DNA from: Pyxicephalus adspersus
Taxonomy: Eukaryota; Chordata; Amphibia; Anura; Pyxicephalidae
Assembly (NCBI RefSeq): GCF_032062135.1
Contig: NC_092859.1
Location: 52,634,716-52,698,715, forward strand
DNA: 64,000 bases
Direction of reading: 5' to 3'
Shown: one piece after another, positions 23,061-34,737 of the stretch
Numbering within the stretch: position 1 is the first letter of the stretch
Layout of the letters: the number at the start of each line of letters is the position of its first letter
Position numbers and translations under genes: made by a program
Notes under the pieces: model-generated
Databases searched by the model: none
Told to the model about the DNA's origin: nothing
The model's input: the letters and a program-made list of their open reading frames with translations, nothing else

Positions 23061-23577
23061 GTTCCTAAGGGAATGTTTGCGAAGAAGTTTGATCTAGATT
23101 CTGTTACTCACACTTAAGCTAATGAAAAAAAACATTATATGAAGCAGCTTTTTTTTTTTGTGATAAAGTTCTCAAAAATGAGAATCTGAGAATCACAGAG
23201 ATGTAAAATGTAAAACTTCTAATGATAAAATCAAGAAAAAATTCCATGATTCTTATGAAGAGATATGTGTCCAGAGAAAATAAAGCCTATTCACTGTAAG
23301 TGGGGATAATGCAAACTTTGCTTTTAGATGCATGATTCTGTGGTATATGTTTATCACTAGTTACTAAAATTATTAATACTTATGGCAGTATATTGAATAA
23401 CAACAGTGTATAATGCTAATCAACAAAACATGTATTTAAATGAAAATACCCCTGTACCCACATTACGTGCTGCATGTAGGAATATGGATCAATTGCATTG
23501 TGACTGAAAAGCCTACTCGTACATGGGGGTTTTTTTTGATAGACAAGATACATGGTAAGGACAATCATGTAATAAAG

Positions 23578-23603
23578 TTTATTATTATTATTATTATTAA
23601 TAA
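23578..23603. repeat. (ATT)n microsatellite
   Basis: Eight or so consecutive ATT units. Confidence 0.9.
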
Positions 23604-23754
23604 ATTAACACTTGAAAGGGGATAAGATAACTTAAAATGAATTAAAGAGGACAAACAAAATAAGTTATCTGTGTTGTGTAATTAACTGTTACATGTTTAT
23701 GTTTCTCAAGTCTTTTATGTCTTTGGTACCAATAACTTAATTTATTTTTCTATA

Positions 23755-24600
23755 GGGGGCATGGTCTGGCATGCACACAAGATGGCTCTTATCTGAGACA
23801 GCTCTGGTGACAAACTGTTGTGACAGACTCAGCTTTATACCTACTTTTATCTTACATACAGGCAAAAGCATAAAGGGGACCCCTTCCCGGAAACCACACT
23901 GCCAAACCACCGGATTGACTATGAGGAATCTCCTGGATATCTTTAAAGCACAGCATGAATCGAGTGCTGACTTTCTTACCTCTACGAGCGGTAAGCTGGC
24001 AACATCCCTGCTGTTCTCTAGACCACTGATGCTGGCAGATCTCTCTACAACAAGAGAACACCTGGCGGCAATCACAACAGACCTGAAGGCTGATCTTCTC
24101 TCACTGTCCACCCACTTATCTCAGAGAGATAGGGCTATTGCGAAACTACTAATCATTGCAAATGCACACAAAATGCACCTGATGGATATGAATATAGATA
24201 ATGAGGCAAAATATTATAAGAATCAGGGGGATCCCTGAATAAATACTCCCAGAACACCTTCTTTAGTTTGTCACCAGAGGATTTACCAATTGAATTTGTT
24301 TAAATTCACAGAGAAATACAACCAAGGGGATCTGATAACACACCACCAAGTGATATTTATTTGTTGTATATTGCTTAGAACAATCAGCTGAAGGAAGTTA
24401 TACTTACCACTGCCAGGAATAACCAGCTGATCAGATTTAATGGTACAGGGGTCACAATATTTTTTTTTTTTTTTATATACAAATATTAAACAAGGAGACA
24501 ACACAACAGAGAGACATAAATCCAGACAGCATATGCGTCCTTTTAAGAAAGGCTGGTTTTCAGTAAAATGACTAACTCACAAAAATGACGAGGGAAAGCA
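23755..24600 (+). mobile_element. L1-clade LINE, 5' end with ORF1 fragment
   Basis: GGGGGCATGGTCTGGCATGC followed by ACACAAGATGGCT resembles the start of frog L1 elements. A plus-strand frame (23771-24238) reaches a coiled-coil-like segment (ADLLSLSTHLSQRDRAIAK) and then NEAKYYKNQGDP, a decayed form of the ORF1 box NNIRIRGIPE. A second frame continues with LSPEDLPIEFV and IHR, where ORF1 proteins have a conserved PIE-x-RAHR box, and traces persist to about 24600. The ORF2 part in this orientation is absent. It faces the minus-strand L1 at 24720-26400. Confidence 0.6.
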
Positions 24601-24719
24601 ACAGTTTTAATCAGTGATTAACATAACCAAAACATGGTGAACATGAAGCATGAGTTGAAAAGTTCCAGTTATTAAAACCCCTATCCAGGGCCCAACAACT
24701 CGATTTAGTATATGGTTCT

Positions 24720-26400
24720 ATATAGAAGGCCTAGAACTGGTCAGCGCCTGGGTAGGGGGGTTAGTAGGTGGGGGGCGGGAGAAAGGAGGTTGGAAACTTT
24801 TGTGGTAAAATATATATATACAGGTTGTGACTGTTGTGAGCATCAGAGTATACTACATTGGTTTATACGATTTCCAGGGTTCCAGGATTTGGTCAAACTT
24901 TTCCATTTTATCATTTAACCATTATCCAGTTAGACTTTTTTTGGTATTGGCTCTATCTGAATATCCACCCTTTTCCATGCTTTTGCTAATGAGTAACAAA
25001 AATTGCTAACCCTTACTGTAATTAGAATTACAATGGTGCTGATCAACTTTTTGGAGTGTGAGGAAAAAGGTTGCTCAAATTTGCTAAATAGTACACTTTT
25101 TGGAGAATATTTCAGAGACTTCACTATCTCAATCGAACAATCTCAGATATTAGTTTAAAGATTGCTTACCAATAATTTTGAGCAGTCGGGAACAACCACC
25201 ATATGTGTTCCATCATTCCCCGTGCATTGCATCCCCTAAAACATAGTGGAGATAATTGATTGGAATGTACAGCAATAGCTAATGGTTCTATGGCTAGTGC
25301 AAATAGTAAAGTAAAGAGGGGGCAGCCTTGCCTGGTACCTTAAGGATAGAAGAAGACATATAGCCTGCTAAAGATATCTTCATAGTGGGAAAGTCATAAA
25401 GGGATTCAAATAATCTAATGAAATGTGGTCCAAACCCCATAATTGTTAGCAGTTTGAACAGGTGTTGCCACTATAAGCTATCAAACGTATTCTGGACATC
25501 AAGGCACAATAGCATTGCTTTGCTTGAGGGTCCTTGGTCCCAATTTGACTGCACCGCAGAAATAAGATCAATAGACCTACTTGTTTGATCTGGGGCTTGC
25601 CTATGTCATAGGAAGCCCACCTGGTCCAGATGTATGTATACCCCTAGAAGGGAGTTGAGTCAAATTGCCAAAATCTTGGTCATAATTTTTAGATCACAGT
25701 ATGAGTTATATGGGTCTAAAGTTTGGCACCTCAGTAGAGTCTTTCCCAGGTTTTGGGATTACACTAATGTGGGCTGAATTTGCTCCCGACAATAACCTAT
25801 TGCCCTCTCTAATACAGTGAAAATATTTCACTAAATGAGGAGCAACTGTGGGGCCAGATTTCTTATAATGCACATTGTGGAAACCATCAGGACCAAGTGA
25901 GCTTCCCCATTTCAGTAGCTTGAGAGTTTTTAGTGTTTCTTCCACTGTGAACGGCTTTTCTAAAATCTATGTCTGTTTTTCAGTTTAGGAAGTGCCTGTC
26001 TTTTGTGCCATACAGGTTGTTATAGAAATCGTGGAAAGCTGACATTACTTTTTCAGGGTTCTGAGACAGCTGTCCATTTTTTTGTTTTATCTTTGGGAAG
26101 CAGAGTAGGGTTTAATTTATTTACCAACAATTTATAAAATGTGTGTTTCGCCCACCGCAGGGACTTTTCAGCTCTTATGGTAAGAAGTAAATTAAGGTCT
26201 GTGTGGGTTAGTTCAAATTGTTTCCTAAGCATCATATAGGGATTTTCCTCATGATTTTTTTAGAGCTTATGGTACTCTTTAGGTTTTTGCTCAGTTTGTT
26301 GGGTGCCAGCTTTTTTTAGTCTACAACATTGTGTGTCAAAAAGGTGATCCTGGATTGTGATTTTGGGTTGGTCATATTAATAGTAGTAATCGTATATCAT
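24720..26400 (-). mobile_element. L1-clade LINE ORF2 fragment with internal deletion
   Basis: Minus-strand frames read AGTQQTEQKPKEYHKL, QFELTHTDLNLLL and RAEKSLRWAKHTFYKL (26053-26330). The reverse transcriptase finger follows: LKWGSSLGPDGFHNVHYKKS and HISVIPKPGKDSTEVPNFRP (25706-25945). RT sequence continues to about 25240 ([11 protein letters not shown]) and then switches abruptly to the ORF2 C-terminus, [17 protein letters not shown] (25190-25250). The segment in between, including the catalytic FADD box, is deleted. Stops and frameshifts are frequent. The 3' end lies near 24720 or slightly beyond. Confidence 0.8.
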
Positions 26401-27330
26401 ATAAGGTTCCAACTTTTGTACCTGAAAGTGATAAATTATAAGTCTCTGTGGGAACATAGTTGGCATGGGTGACAATTGGAAAAAAAACTGAGAAACATTG
26501 AAAAACACAAACAAACATTGAGATGTATCACAAAAGCTAAGAATGAGGATTAATGGTGGGACCCCCCATCAGGGCTTTACCTAGCCCGAAGGCTGTTCCC
26601 CCCCCAACGAGCCTACTACATATGAAGGTATAATTATCCCCATCTAGAAATGGAAAGACCACCTCGGCTGGTTCTATGTACAAGGTCCCAATTAATCGTC
26701 CTTTAAAGTAGAGGGCATGTGTGACCCCTCTTTCCTCCCAGCCCCTCTCAGAGGCCCACAAACTGTAATAATAGAATAAAGGCTGAACAAGGTTTAAACA
26801 AAAACATTGTCCTGTCCGACTAAATACTTCTGGTTGACGTGCAATAATAAAACATCACATTAGCATACTTAAATTATCCAACATTATTAAAGTGACATTT
26901 TTCCCCCTCCTCCTTTTTTGGCTATAAGAAAACATAGTGCAAATAGTTGGGGGAAAATGAATTGATATAAATTATACTCCTTTAATATGTTTATGGACCT
27001 CAAACAGGTCTTGCTTCATTCAACAGGAAGAAACAACAAAAAAGTGTTCCTCAAAATGTGAACAATAAGTTCTCCAGATAAAGTTTTCTGGTAAATAGAT
27101 TTGTGTTGATGGCAGAACTGAAATAAATTCAAGTGGGGTGTTTCTTAACCTTTGAGCTAAATTTCTCTTTCTGTCATAAAGGATACAATGGTGCTTGGGC
27201 TCCCTCTGGTGGCATCAAAGGTGAAGAACATGTAGATATCAGCTTTTATTCTTTTAAAAGGTTTCCCCTTCCACAAAGACATGTGTTTTTGCCCCAAATT
27301 GGAAGATCAAATGAAGTGGGAAGGCCCAAC
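26401..27330. other. No recognised feature
   Basis: No gene supported. A minus-strand frame at 26537-26761 is unusually GC-rich for the area but has no recognised domain; it could be more of the L1 5' region. Confidence 0.35.
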
Positions 27331-27334
27331 TATA

Positions 27335-27346
27335 TTTACATATATA

Positions 27347-27377
<31 letters not shown>

Positions 27378-27416
27378 CTTTTTATAGATAGATAAGATAG
27401 ATAGATATAGATAGAT

Positions 27417-27451
<35 letters not shown>
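27335..27451. repeat. (TA)n and (GATA)n microsatellite
   Basis: A TA tract of about 40 bases is followed by irregular then perfect GATA units (27386-27451). Confidence 0.95.
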
Positions 27452-28425
27452 TTGAGTATGTTTTACATGTTAAAATACCATCTTTATAATTCAATTGCCC
27501 ACTCCATAAAACTAAAACTTGCACTTACATATCCAAAGATAAATTGATTTTCCTTTTGCCTATGCTGAAATTCCTTAATTATACCAAATATCTAAATTAA
27601 TTAATCAAGTTTTGCTCAAGGATGTGAATCCAATACCCCTCTGTTAGATAAATTATCACCACTGGTTGCAATACCCCAATGCCAAAACAAAAAGAAATAA
27701 CTTCAACTTAACACTATCAACTTAACACTTAATTTCCATGGAATCCAGTGTTACATTGAGGTGTGAATGTTAACCACATGTGAATAATAACAGATTCAAT
27801 CAATTTTAATTCAACTGAAATCAAAGTTCAAATAACCAAATTTATTATACCCCATTGTTTTATTGGAATAACATTTTGTCCCTTGCTTGAGATTACTAGG
27901 GGAAGCACTTTGTATACCGTCCAGGGGAAATTAATCAAAAAGAAGAGAAATACCTTCATTTGTATTTTTCCATATCCATTGATGGTAAATATTATTTTAT
28001 ATTATGTTAGCACAATTATGTTTAAAAAAGGTTTTATATATAGATACAATATGGATCTTTATACAAGGAATAAACAGCATGGGTCTATGGTTAATATATC
28101 AATATGATATATTTTTAATATGATTACAAGGAGATACATAAATCTGCTAATGCTAATTATTAAGGTTTTTGTTTCAAAGGAAACACTTTGATAAATACAA
28201 AAAATATAAAAGCTTCACTGTATTAAGACAGTTCATTTACATACAGGTAGTCTTTCTTACTGGAGGGATAGGATGCACATACCTGGCCTGGAAAGGTTTG
28301 TCCTGGCAAGAAAGATTAAAAGGAGCCACCATCATTAGAGTTAAGAACTTTCAAATTTCAGCAAATGAGGAAGAATTGCTATTGCTTTCTTTAATCCTCT
28401 CTCTTATATTCAACCAACCAGACTC
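27452..28425. other. No recognised feature
   Basis: AT-rich sequence with no element termini or coding potential that I can support. Confidence 0.35.
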
Positions 28426-29190
28426 TCCCCTCTACAATCTGTTATGAATGCTGCTGCCTACCTTTGCAATTTTCTGCACTGACTTCAAATTTACTACAGA
28501 AAGAAATTCAAGTTACTGCACTTTAAATCCTTCAACAGCTCTTGTCCCAACTACCTCTCTGACTGCTCTCTTCGCTTCTCCAAGCATCCAGTAATGACCT
28601 CTTCAGTCATTGGCCCTGATTTATGAAAGCTCTCCAAGGCTGGAGAGAATACACTTTCAGAAGTGAACTTGGTGATCCAGAAAACATGGAATGGGTTTTT
28701 TAAAAATCCTTTTCTATTTGCTAGCAAATGTTTTGAATCCTGGACCAGATCTATTCCAGGTTTGCTGGATCACCCAGTTCACTTCTGAATGTGTATTCTC
28801 TCCAGCCTTGGGGAGCTTTCATAAATCAGCGTCATAACCTCATACATGCAAGACTCTAAGACTTTTCTAGGGCTGCCCTGAATTTTTGCATTACTCTCCC
28901 TTGTCCAATTTAACGTTTGTTAAATCGCCCCCCTTGTCCTATTAAATTTTCGAACATTTAAAAGAGCCATTAAAACTCATCTTTTTAAACTCGCCTACCC
29001 ATCGTATTCTTTTTCTTAAACCCTTACTATTCCATATACCCCTTCCTATTGTGTGGTAATTCTCCAAACTCCTAAATTGTAAGCTCTTTTGGGCAGGGTT
29101 CTCTCCTCCTTTGTTATTGTTTTATAGCTGTCCGTCATTTTCAACCCCTATGTCATGTACAGTACTGCAGAAATTTAAAAAAATAATAAT
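28426..29190 (+). mobile_element. L2-like LINE 3' portion, split by a MITE
   Basis: The first part (28426-28610) translates to LQSVMNAAAYLCNFLH and, in a shifted frame, to a FNSSCPNYLSDC block. The second part (28831 onward) gives YMQDSKTFLGLP and FKRAIKTHLFKLAYP, typical of the C-terminal domain of L2-like reverse transcriptase polyproteins. The 3' region AAATTGTAAGCTCTTTTGGG, CAACCCCTATGTCATGTACA and an AATAAT tail are the familiar end of this group in frogs. A palindromic MITE interrupts it at 28611-28830. Confidence 0.75.
28611..28830. mobile_element. Palindromic MITE, copy 4
   Basis: The best-preserved copy. Termini are TGGCCCTGATTTATGAAAG and CTTTCATAAATCAGC, with long inverted arms between them. 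It is flanked by GTCAT at 28606-28610 and 28831-28835, and removing it with one GTCAT restores continuous L2-like sequence (CTTCAGTCATAACCTC). This makes a short target duplication of four or five bases likely for the family. Confidence 0.85.
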
Positions 29191-30310
29191 AATACAATAC
29201 AATTTTATTAACAATAATATAATAACCACTGTTTTATGTTTTATGGGAAGCCAGGAACATACATGACCTTTCTTTGTTGAACAGTATCTGATACAACTGC
29301 TTAGTTTAAAATCAATCTGTTTATCATTTATTAATGGGAAATTTCTCTTTTCAACAAATTTATGGATCCAGTTACTAAAAAGGTAAATAGGGTCAAATTT
29401 GTGGATCCTAATCAAGCAGTGAACCTACCCACAGGTCCAATCAGGTTAAATCATCGGGTTGGATGCATGGAAGACATTGACATAAATAAGCTTACACAAA
29501 TTTCTGGTTACTGGTATCACCATCTAAAATGGGAAGTGCTTCAAGGACACTGTGTGGAAGAGTCAATGACCCTTAAAATGGACATAGAATGTTCAATTTA
29601 GATTGGACTTCCACATCAAGCAAGGACCAGATTCTTAAAAGTTTTTTTTTTTTTTATTAAGATTCTTTATGTTATTCCCAATAATTTTCAAGATTTTTTA
29701 GATTGATCCCACAATCTGGAATCATAACGTGCCAAGGAAAGATAACTGGGATGCAACTAGAAGGAGATCTAGACCCTCAATCTTTCTTGGACTGGCAGAG
29801 AAAAATACCATTTGCTTTTTGGTATTTTCCGTGGCCCCTTAAAAAAGGGCTTCTTCTCATAGTTTTGCCTGCTTTCCAAATATTATTTTTAACTCAGTCC
29901 CAAAGACCCGAATGCTGTTAAAGGGCAGGTCACAGAGCTTGTAAGTGGCAATACCCCCCCCCCCCCCCCCCTACACACACACACACACATACAGATTATA
30001 TGTATAGAATAAAAGCGACATGATTTTGCTGGAACAGTGTTTATTGCCAGGGTTATTGGTTTAAAAACATAAATGTAAATATTTTGTCAAAACCTAGCTT
30101 GATATCAGAAGTTTCCAGCTTTTTACCAGCACTGAGGGCTTCACTCCTTACAAGTATACTCACTTTTTATTTGTGAACCAAGTGGCTCAGAATGAGGTGG
30201 AATTAAAAAACATATTAGTTGAAAGCTGAAAGAGTTAAATAATAAATGAAACTTTTTAAACTCCCTGACTTACATATTGAAATTGGAAAAAAAAATGCTA
30301 GCAAAGCAAA
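29191..30310. other. No recognised feature
   Basis: No gene supported. A run of 18 C followed by CA repeats lies at 29954-29989. The small frames at 29362-29601 and 29703-29921 show no recognised domain. Confidence 0.35.
29954..29989. repeat. Poly(C) and (CA)n tract
   Basis: Eighteen consecutive C, then CTA, then CA units. A C run this long can form unusual structures and is often mis-sequenced. Confidence 0.9.
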
Positions 30311-30314
30311 ATAA

Positions 30315-33300
30315 TTTTTTGGTTTCAATTATTTTTATTGATTTTTAAAATTTTTTTTTTATAAACAACAAACAGATAAACAAACTTGTCTAACAGAAAA
30401 TAAAACAAAAGAACAGAAGAAATGGTACATTCTACATATTTAGCTTTTGCTTGCTAGTAGTTCCATATTAACATTTACAAATAAACGTAAATGTGTACCA
30501 ATTATTGTTGTGCGTAATATACTTTGCTAGACAGAGACCATTTCCTAACCAGCGATAACATAAAATAACATTAAAACAAAACAACTATAAAACCAGTAAT
30601 ATAAAATGTAGTAAAGGGAAAAAATAGGGGATTATATATTCTGTGCTTACACAAGTTAACGCAGATTTAAGCATTACCAGCCGGATATTGTTGTTAGAGG
30701 CATAGACGGGTATGCATATTGCAACCATGGCTCCAAGATTGAAAGACACTTAGCATGAAAATCCACCAAGATACTTGTTAATTTTTCATTCACCAACATA
30801 TTATTCATCCTAAATTTACCTTTGTGGAAGGGCAGGAAGGGCTTTTTCTAATTATGTGCTAATATTTGTTTTACAGCTAGCAAAAAATAAGCACAAAATT
30901 GGAATTGTTTATTGGTAATATTAGGTGGTGTAAAGTGTAATTAAGCAACCCAAGGCTCTTTGGGGAGAAAAATTTGGAACATCCCAATAAAAAATGTAAA
31001 TATTTTACTCCAAAAACCTGTTAACAAACTGGCATTTCCACCAAATATGTACAGCAGTACCCTCCTCCTGACAACCTCTAAAACAAAGACCAGATCCCTG
31101 GTTCGTACAGTCTTTTAGACGAGAAGGAACCATGTACAATCTCGTCACAACTTCTTATACTGATTCATGTTCCATGAACACAAAGTCATCCTTGACCAAG
31201 CTCGAAACCACTCCTCATTGGTTCTAGAGCCCCCTAAATCCATCTTCCATTGAGAGACATACTTATGTATATGAGGGTCAGATAACCGAATAAATTCTGT
31301 ATATGAAATTGAAATCAGCTTCAAAGTTAAAAGAGTCATTAAATATATATGTTTTAGCTGTGATAACTTTAATGGACTACCTTTGTATGAATTAAAGATC
31401 CGATCCAATGTCGGAGCTAAAGATATCTGAAATACTCCTTTCCAGGAGCGTCATGAGTTGCCATAATTTCCTCCCATTTCACTACGGTCGACCTATTTAG
31501 TAATGAGTGTACATTAATGTAATTATAGGACGTCCACCAAGTAAATGCAGCTGAGGAATTCCATCCTGGAAGGAATACATGGTTATTCTGTATGGGAAGC
31601 AGTGGAAGATGGGATAACATTAATCCACTAGAAAATGTTATACTTTCCCATATACCCAGTACATGTTTCAAATGTGGACTCAAACCCAGCGGGTGAGGTC
31701 TCAATCTCAATCCAGGGTAACACTCCCAATGCAATAGGGTGGCACAGATGAGTCTCAATCTGAACCTAAAGCTCTAGAACATGCAAACAACGATGCAACA
31801 AAAGCTACATGAGCCGCCTGATACTACTTTTTTAGATTGGGGACACTTTTTTGGGAAATCCTTTGTTTTTTGCCATTCCATATAAACGCTAAAATAGCTT
31901 GTTGTAGGCAACGTAAAACTTTTGTTGGAACTTTAACTGTGAGTGTCCTAAATAAATATAAAACTTTTGGCAAAATTGTCATTATGACCGAATTAATTCT
32001 GCCTATCCAGGATAAAGGTAGACTCCTTTGTCAGTAATGCTCTGACATCCCCAAATAAAGGTTGAAAATTTGCCCTATATAGTTTTGTGTACAAACTGGT
32101 AAGTTTAAGTCCCAAACTGTTTAAATGTTGTTTAGACCATTTAAAGTGGAATGCCTGTTGTACCACATTAACGGTTTGGAATGTCTGTTGTACCACAGTA
32201 ACGGTTTGCTTAGACAAAGTGACATTCAAAGCCACTGATTTTTCTTCATTAATTACCAAGCCAGATACACTTGCAAACTTACTCAGTACAGTCATCAAAA
32301 TTGGGAAAGGGATAACATGGGTTAAGTAACTTTGAGCAAAATATCATCCACAAATAAATTCAATTTATATTTATGATTACCTAACATGATGCAATAGATG
32401 TTAACATTATCTTGTATCATTTGGGCCAGGAGCTTTAAAGCCAATATGAACAATAATGGTGAAAGAGGACAACCCTGTCGGGTCCCTCTTCTTATTGGGA
32501 ATGCGGATGAATAGAAAGACATGTAGCATATTCTGGCTGCTGGGTTGGAATATAGCGCAGACAACCATGCTACTTTTGAAGAACATAGAATAAATAATCC
32601 CAAGAAATAAAATTGAATTTCCTATGAATATCCAGGCCCAACAACATACGTGGCATTTTCTTGGAACGCACAATATGAATTAGACTTATAATTTTTCTGG
32701 TGTTATCTGGGGCCTGCCATCCAGGGACAAACCCTACCTGGTCTTTATGAATTAGGGTCGGTAAGAACTTGTTCAACCTAGATGCCAAGACCTTAGTCAA
32801 TATCTTGACTTCTTTATTTAGCAATGAGATAAGGTCTATATTCATGTGAATCTAAAGTGTCTTTAACTGGTTTTGGTAACATAGTTACATGTGTCATAAG
32901 AGATGAGTACTTATTTTGTGGATGATTTTTCAAATGGGGAAAAAAAATTTGCAAGATGTGGAGCCAGTTGTTCCTGAATTTTTTTATAATATAGGGCTAA
33001 ATACCTATCTGGCCCTGGAGCTTTACCTGACTTCAAAGACTTAATGGCCTCCACAATTTCTGGTATGGTAATATCTTCCCAGTTTTCTCACCCAACTCTT
33101 TAGGCAATGTTGGTATCTTTAAATTAACAAATGGTTGGTCAACACTAGACCTTACAAAACCTGTGGGAGATCCATACAGATCAGCCAATATCTTCTGAAA
33201 TCGGGAGACAATCTTCAATAGATTTGCTGTCACGGATCCGTTAGGCAACCTCAGGCAGACAGAAGTCTGAGCGGAATTAGTATTTATCAATTTGGCCAAT

Positions 33301-33352
33301 ATAGACCCAGGTTTGTTAGCTCTGGCATAATTCTTCTTGTTCTTCGCATGAC
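30315..33352 (-). mobile_element. L1-clade LINE, 5'-truncated, most of ORF2
   Basis: ORF2 pieces follow in minus order. YARANKPGSILAKLINT (33290-33340) comes first, then VKILTKVLASRLNKFLPTLI and KDQVGFVPGWQAPDN (32570-32845, RT palm). [20 protein letters not shown] and LFVDDILL (32322-32603) carry an FVDD catalytic box. INEEKSVALNVTLSK and LYTKLYRANFQPLFGDV (31993-32298) and FNSYKGSPLKLSQLKHIYL (31145-31408) finish the visible domains. Stops and frame changes are common. The 3' end is an AATAAAAATAATTG tail near 30330. The 5' cut at about 33352 abuts the CR1 copy that starts there. Confidence 0.85.
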
Positions 33353-34737
33353 TGGGCTGTCAATATTCCTGGGTATGTTGAATGTGGGGTTGAATAACAC
33401 ACAATAATTATTGGAGTTTCCTATAGGCCCCCAGTGCTAAGGAAGAATTAGAGAATCAACTACTAGCACAGATAGAAAAAGCAGCAAAACGTTGAAGTGT
33501 TTTAATCATGGGAGATTTTAACTACCCTGGCATTGACTGGAGTAATGGAACTACAGGAACAGCAAAAGGGAGGAAATTTGTCAATTTAATACAAAATAAT
33601 TTTATGGTACAGTTTATAGGAGCCCCAACTAGAAATTATACTCTGCTGGACCCTAATTCTTTCTGACAATGCAGAGCTTATAGCAGATGTGCATATTAAA
33701 GAGAATCTGGGTAGCAGTGACCATAATATGATTACATTTAATGTAAGTTGTAAACAGGAAGCAAAAACTAGAAAGATAAAAACATTGCATTTTAAAAGAG
33801 CAAATTTTCCGTTAAGGGCGGCTCTCTGTGACGTGGACTGGGAGACAATATTGTCCTCAAAGAACACAGAACAGAAATGGGAATATTTCAAGTCTGTTCT
33901 ACACAAGCACACTGAAAAATATATTGCAATGGGTAAAAAGTTTAAGAGGTAAAATGAAAACCTATGTGGCTCACGGCTGAAAGCCATATAAAAATGAAGG
34001 ATCACCTTCATCGTTTGAAAACTATAAAGAATATAACAAAAGATGTAAAAAGGGGATAAAATGTGAAAAACTTCAAAATGAAAGACAGATTGCAAAGGAA
34101 AGTAAGGCCAATTTTTTAAAAATATATTAATAGCAAAAAGATCAGATCTAAGCATGTAGGCCCCTTAAAGGGTGTCTCTGGGTTGGTAACTGTGGATAAA
34201 GAAAAGGCAGGTTTACTAAACACATTTTTTATGTATAATCTATTTTTATTGGTTTTTAACAAAGATCAGGAAGTGCGAAGCACGTAGCACAGGTTGGTAG
34301 CATAACATATTAACAGTGAGACATATATAAATAGGGATTATCAATCCCCATTACATTTATCAGACATTCCAATAACACAGTTTAATAAATCATTACGCAT
34401 TTGACTATCTCAAACAGATGAAAAATAAAATAATATGTCCCATTAGGTGAGATAAGATTTCAAATCATTAGAACCCGTTCCCACATATCCCAAGACATCC
34501 GGTCTTGGGAGCCTAATTCTTCCCATAAATTTGTTGATTTATATAGGTAATAATATCCTTTTCTTTTAGCCATTCCACTAAAGTAGGGGCATTGGGGGAT
34601 CCCCAGTGACGTGCGATCACCTTATGTCCAGCAGTGTTAAAATGGCGAAGTAATCCTCGCTTAATGATTTTGTTTGAACCTGGGATAATGGCTAATTAAA
34701 CAGGTTTGGGGTGTGGGTCTAGGTTGTCAGTTGTAAC

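Noticed and set aside
27335..27451. CRISPR-like or sex-linked satellite array in the TA/GATA tract
   Set aside because: It is an ordinary tetranucleotide microsatellite with no spacers and too short to argue for a sex-chromosome satellite.
33586..34155. A 189-codon minus-strand frame
   Set aside because: It is the antisense shadow of the CR1 endonuclease region read on the plus strand.
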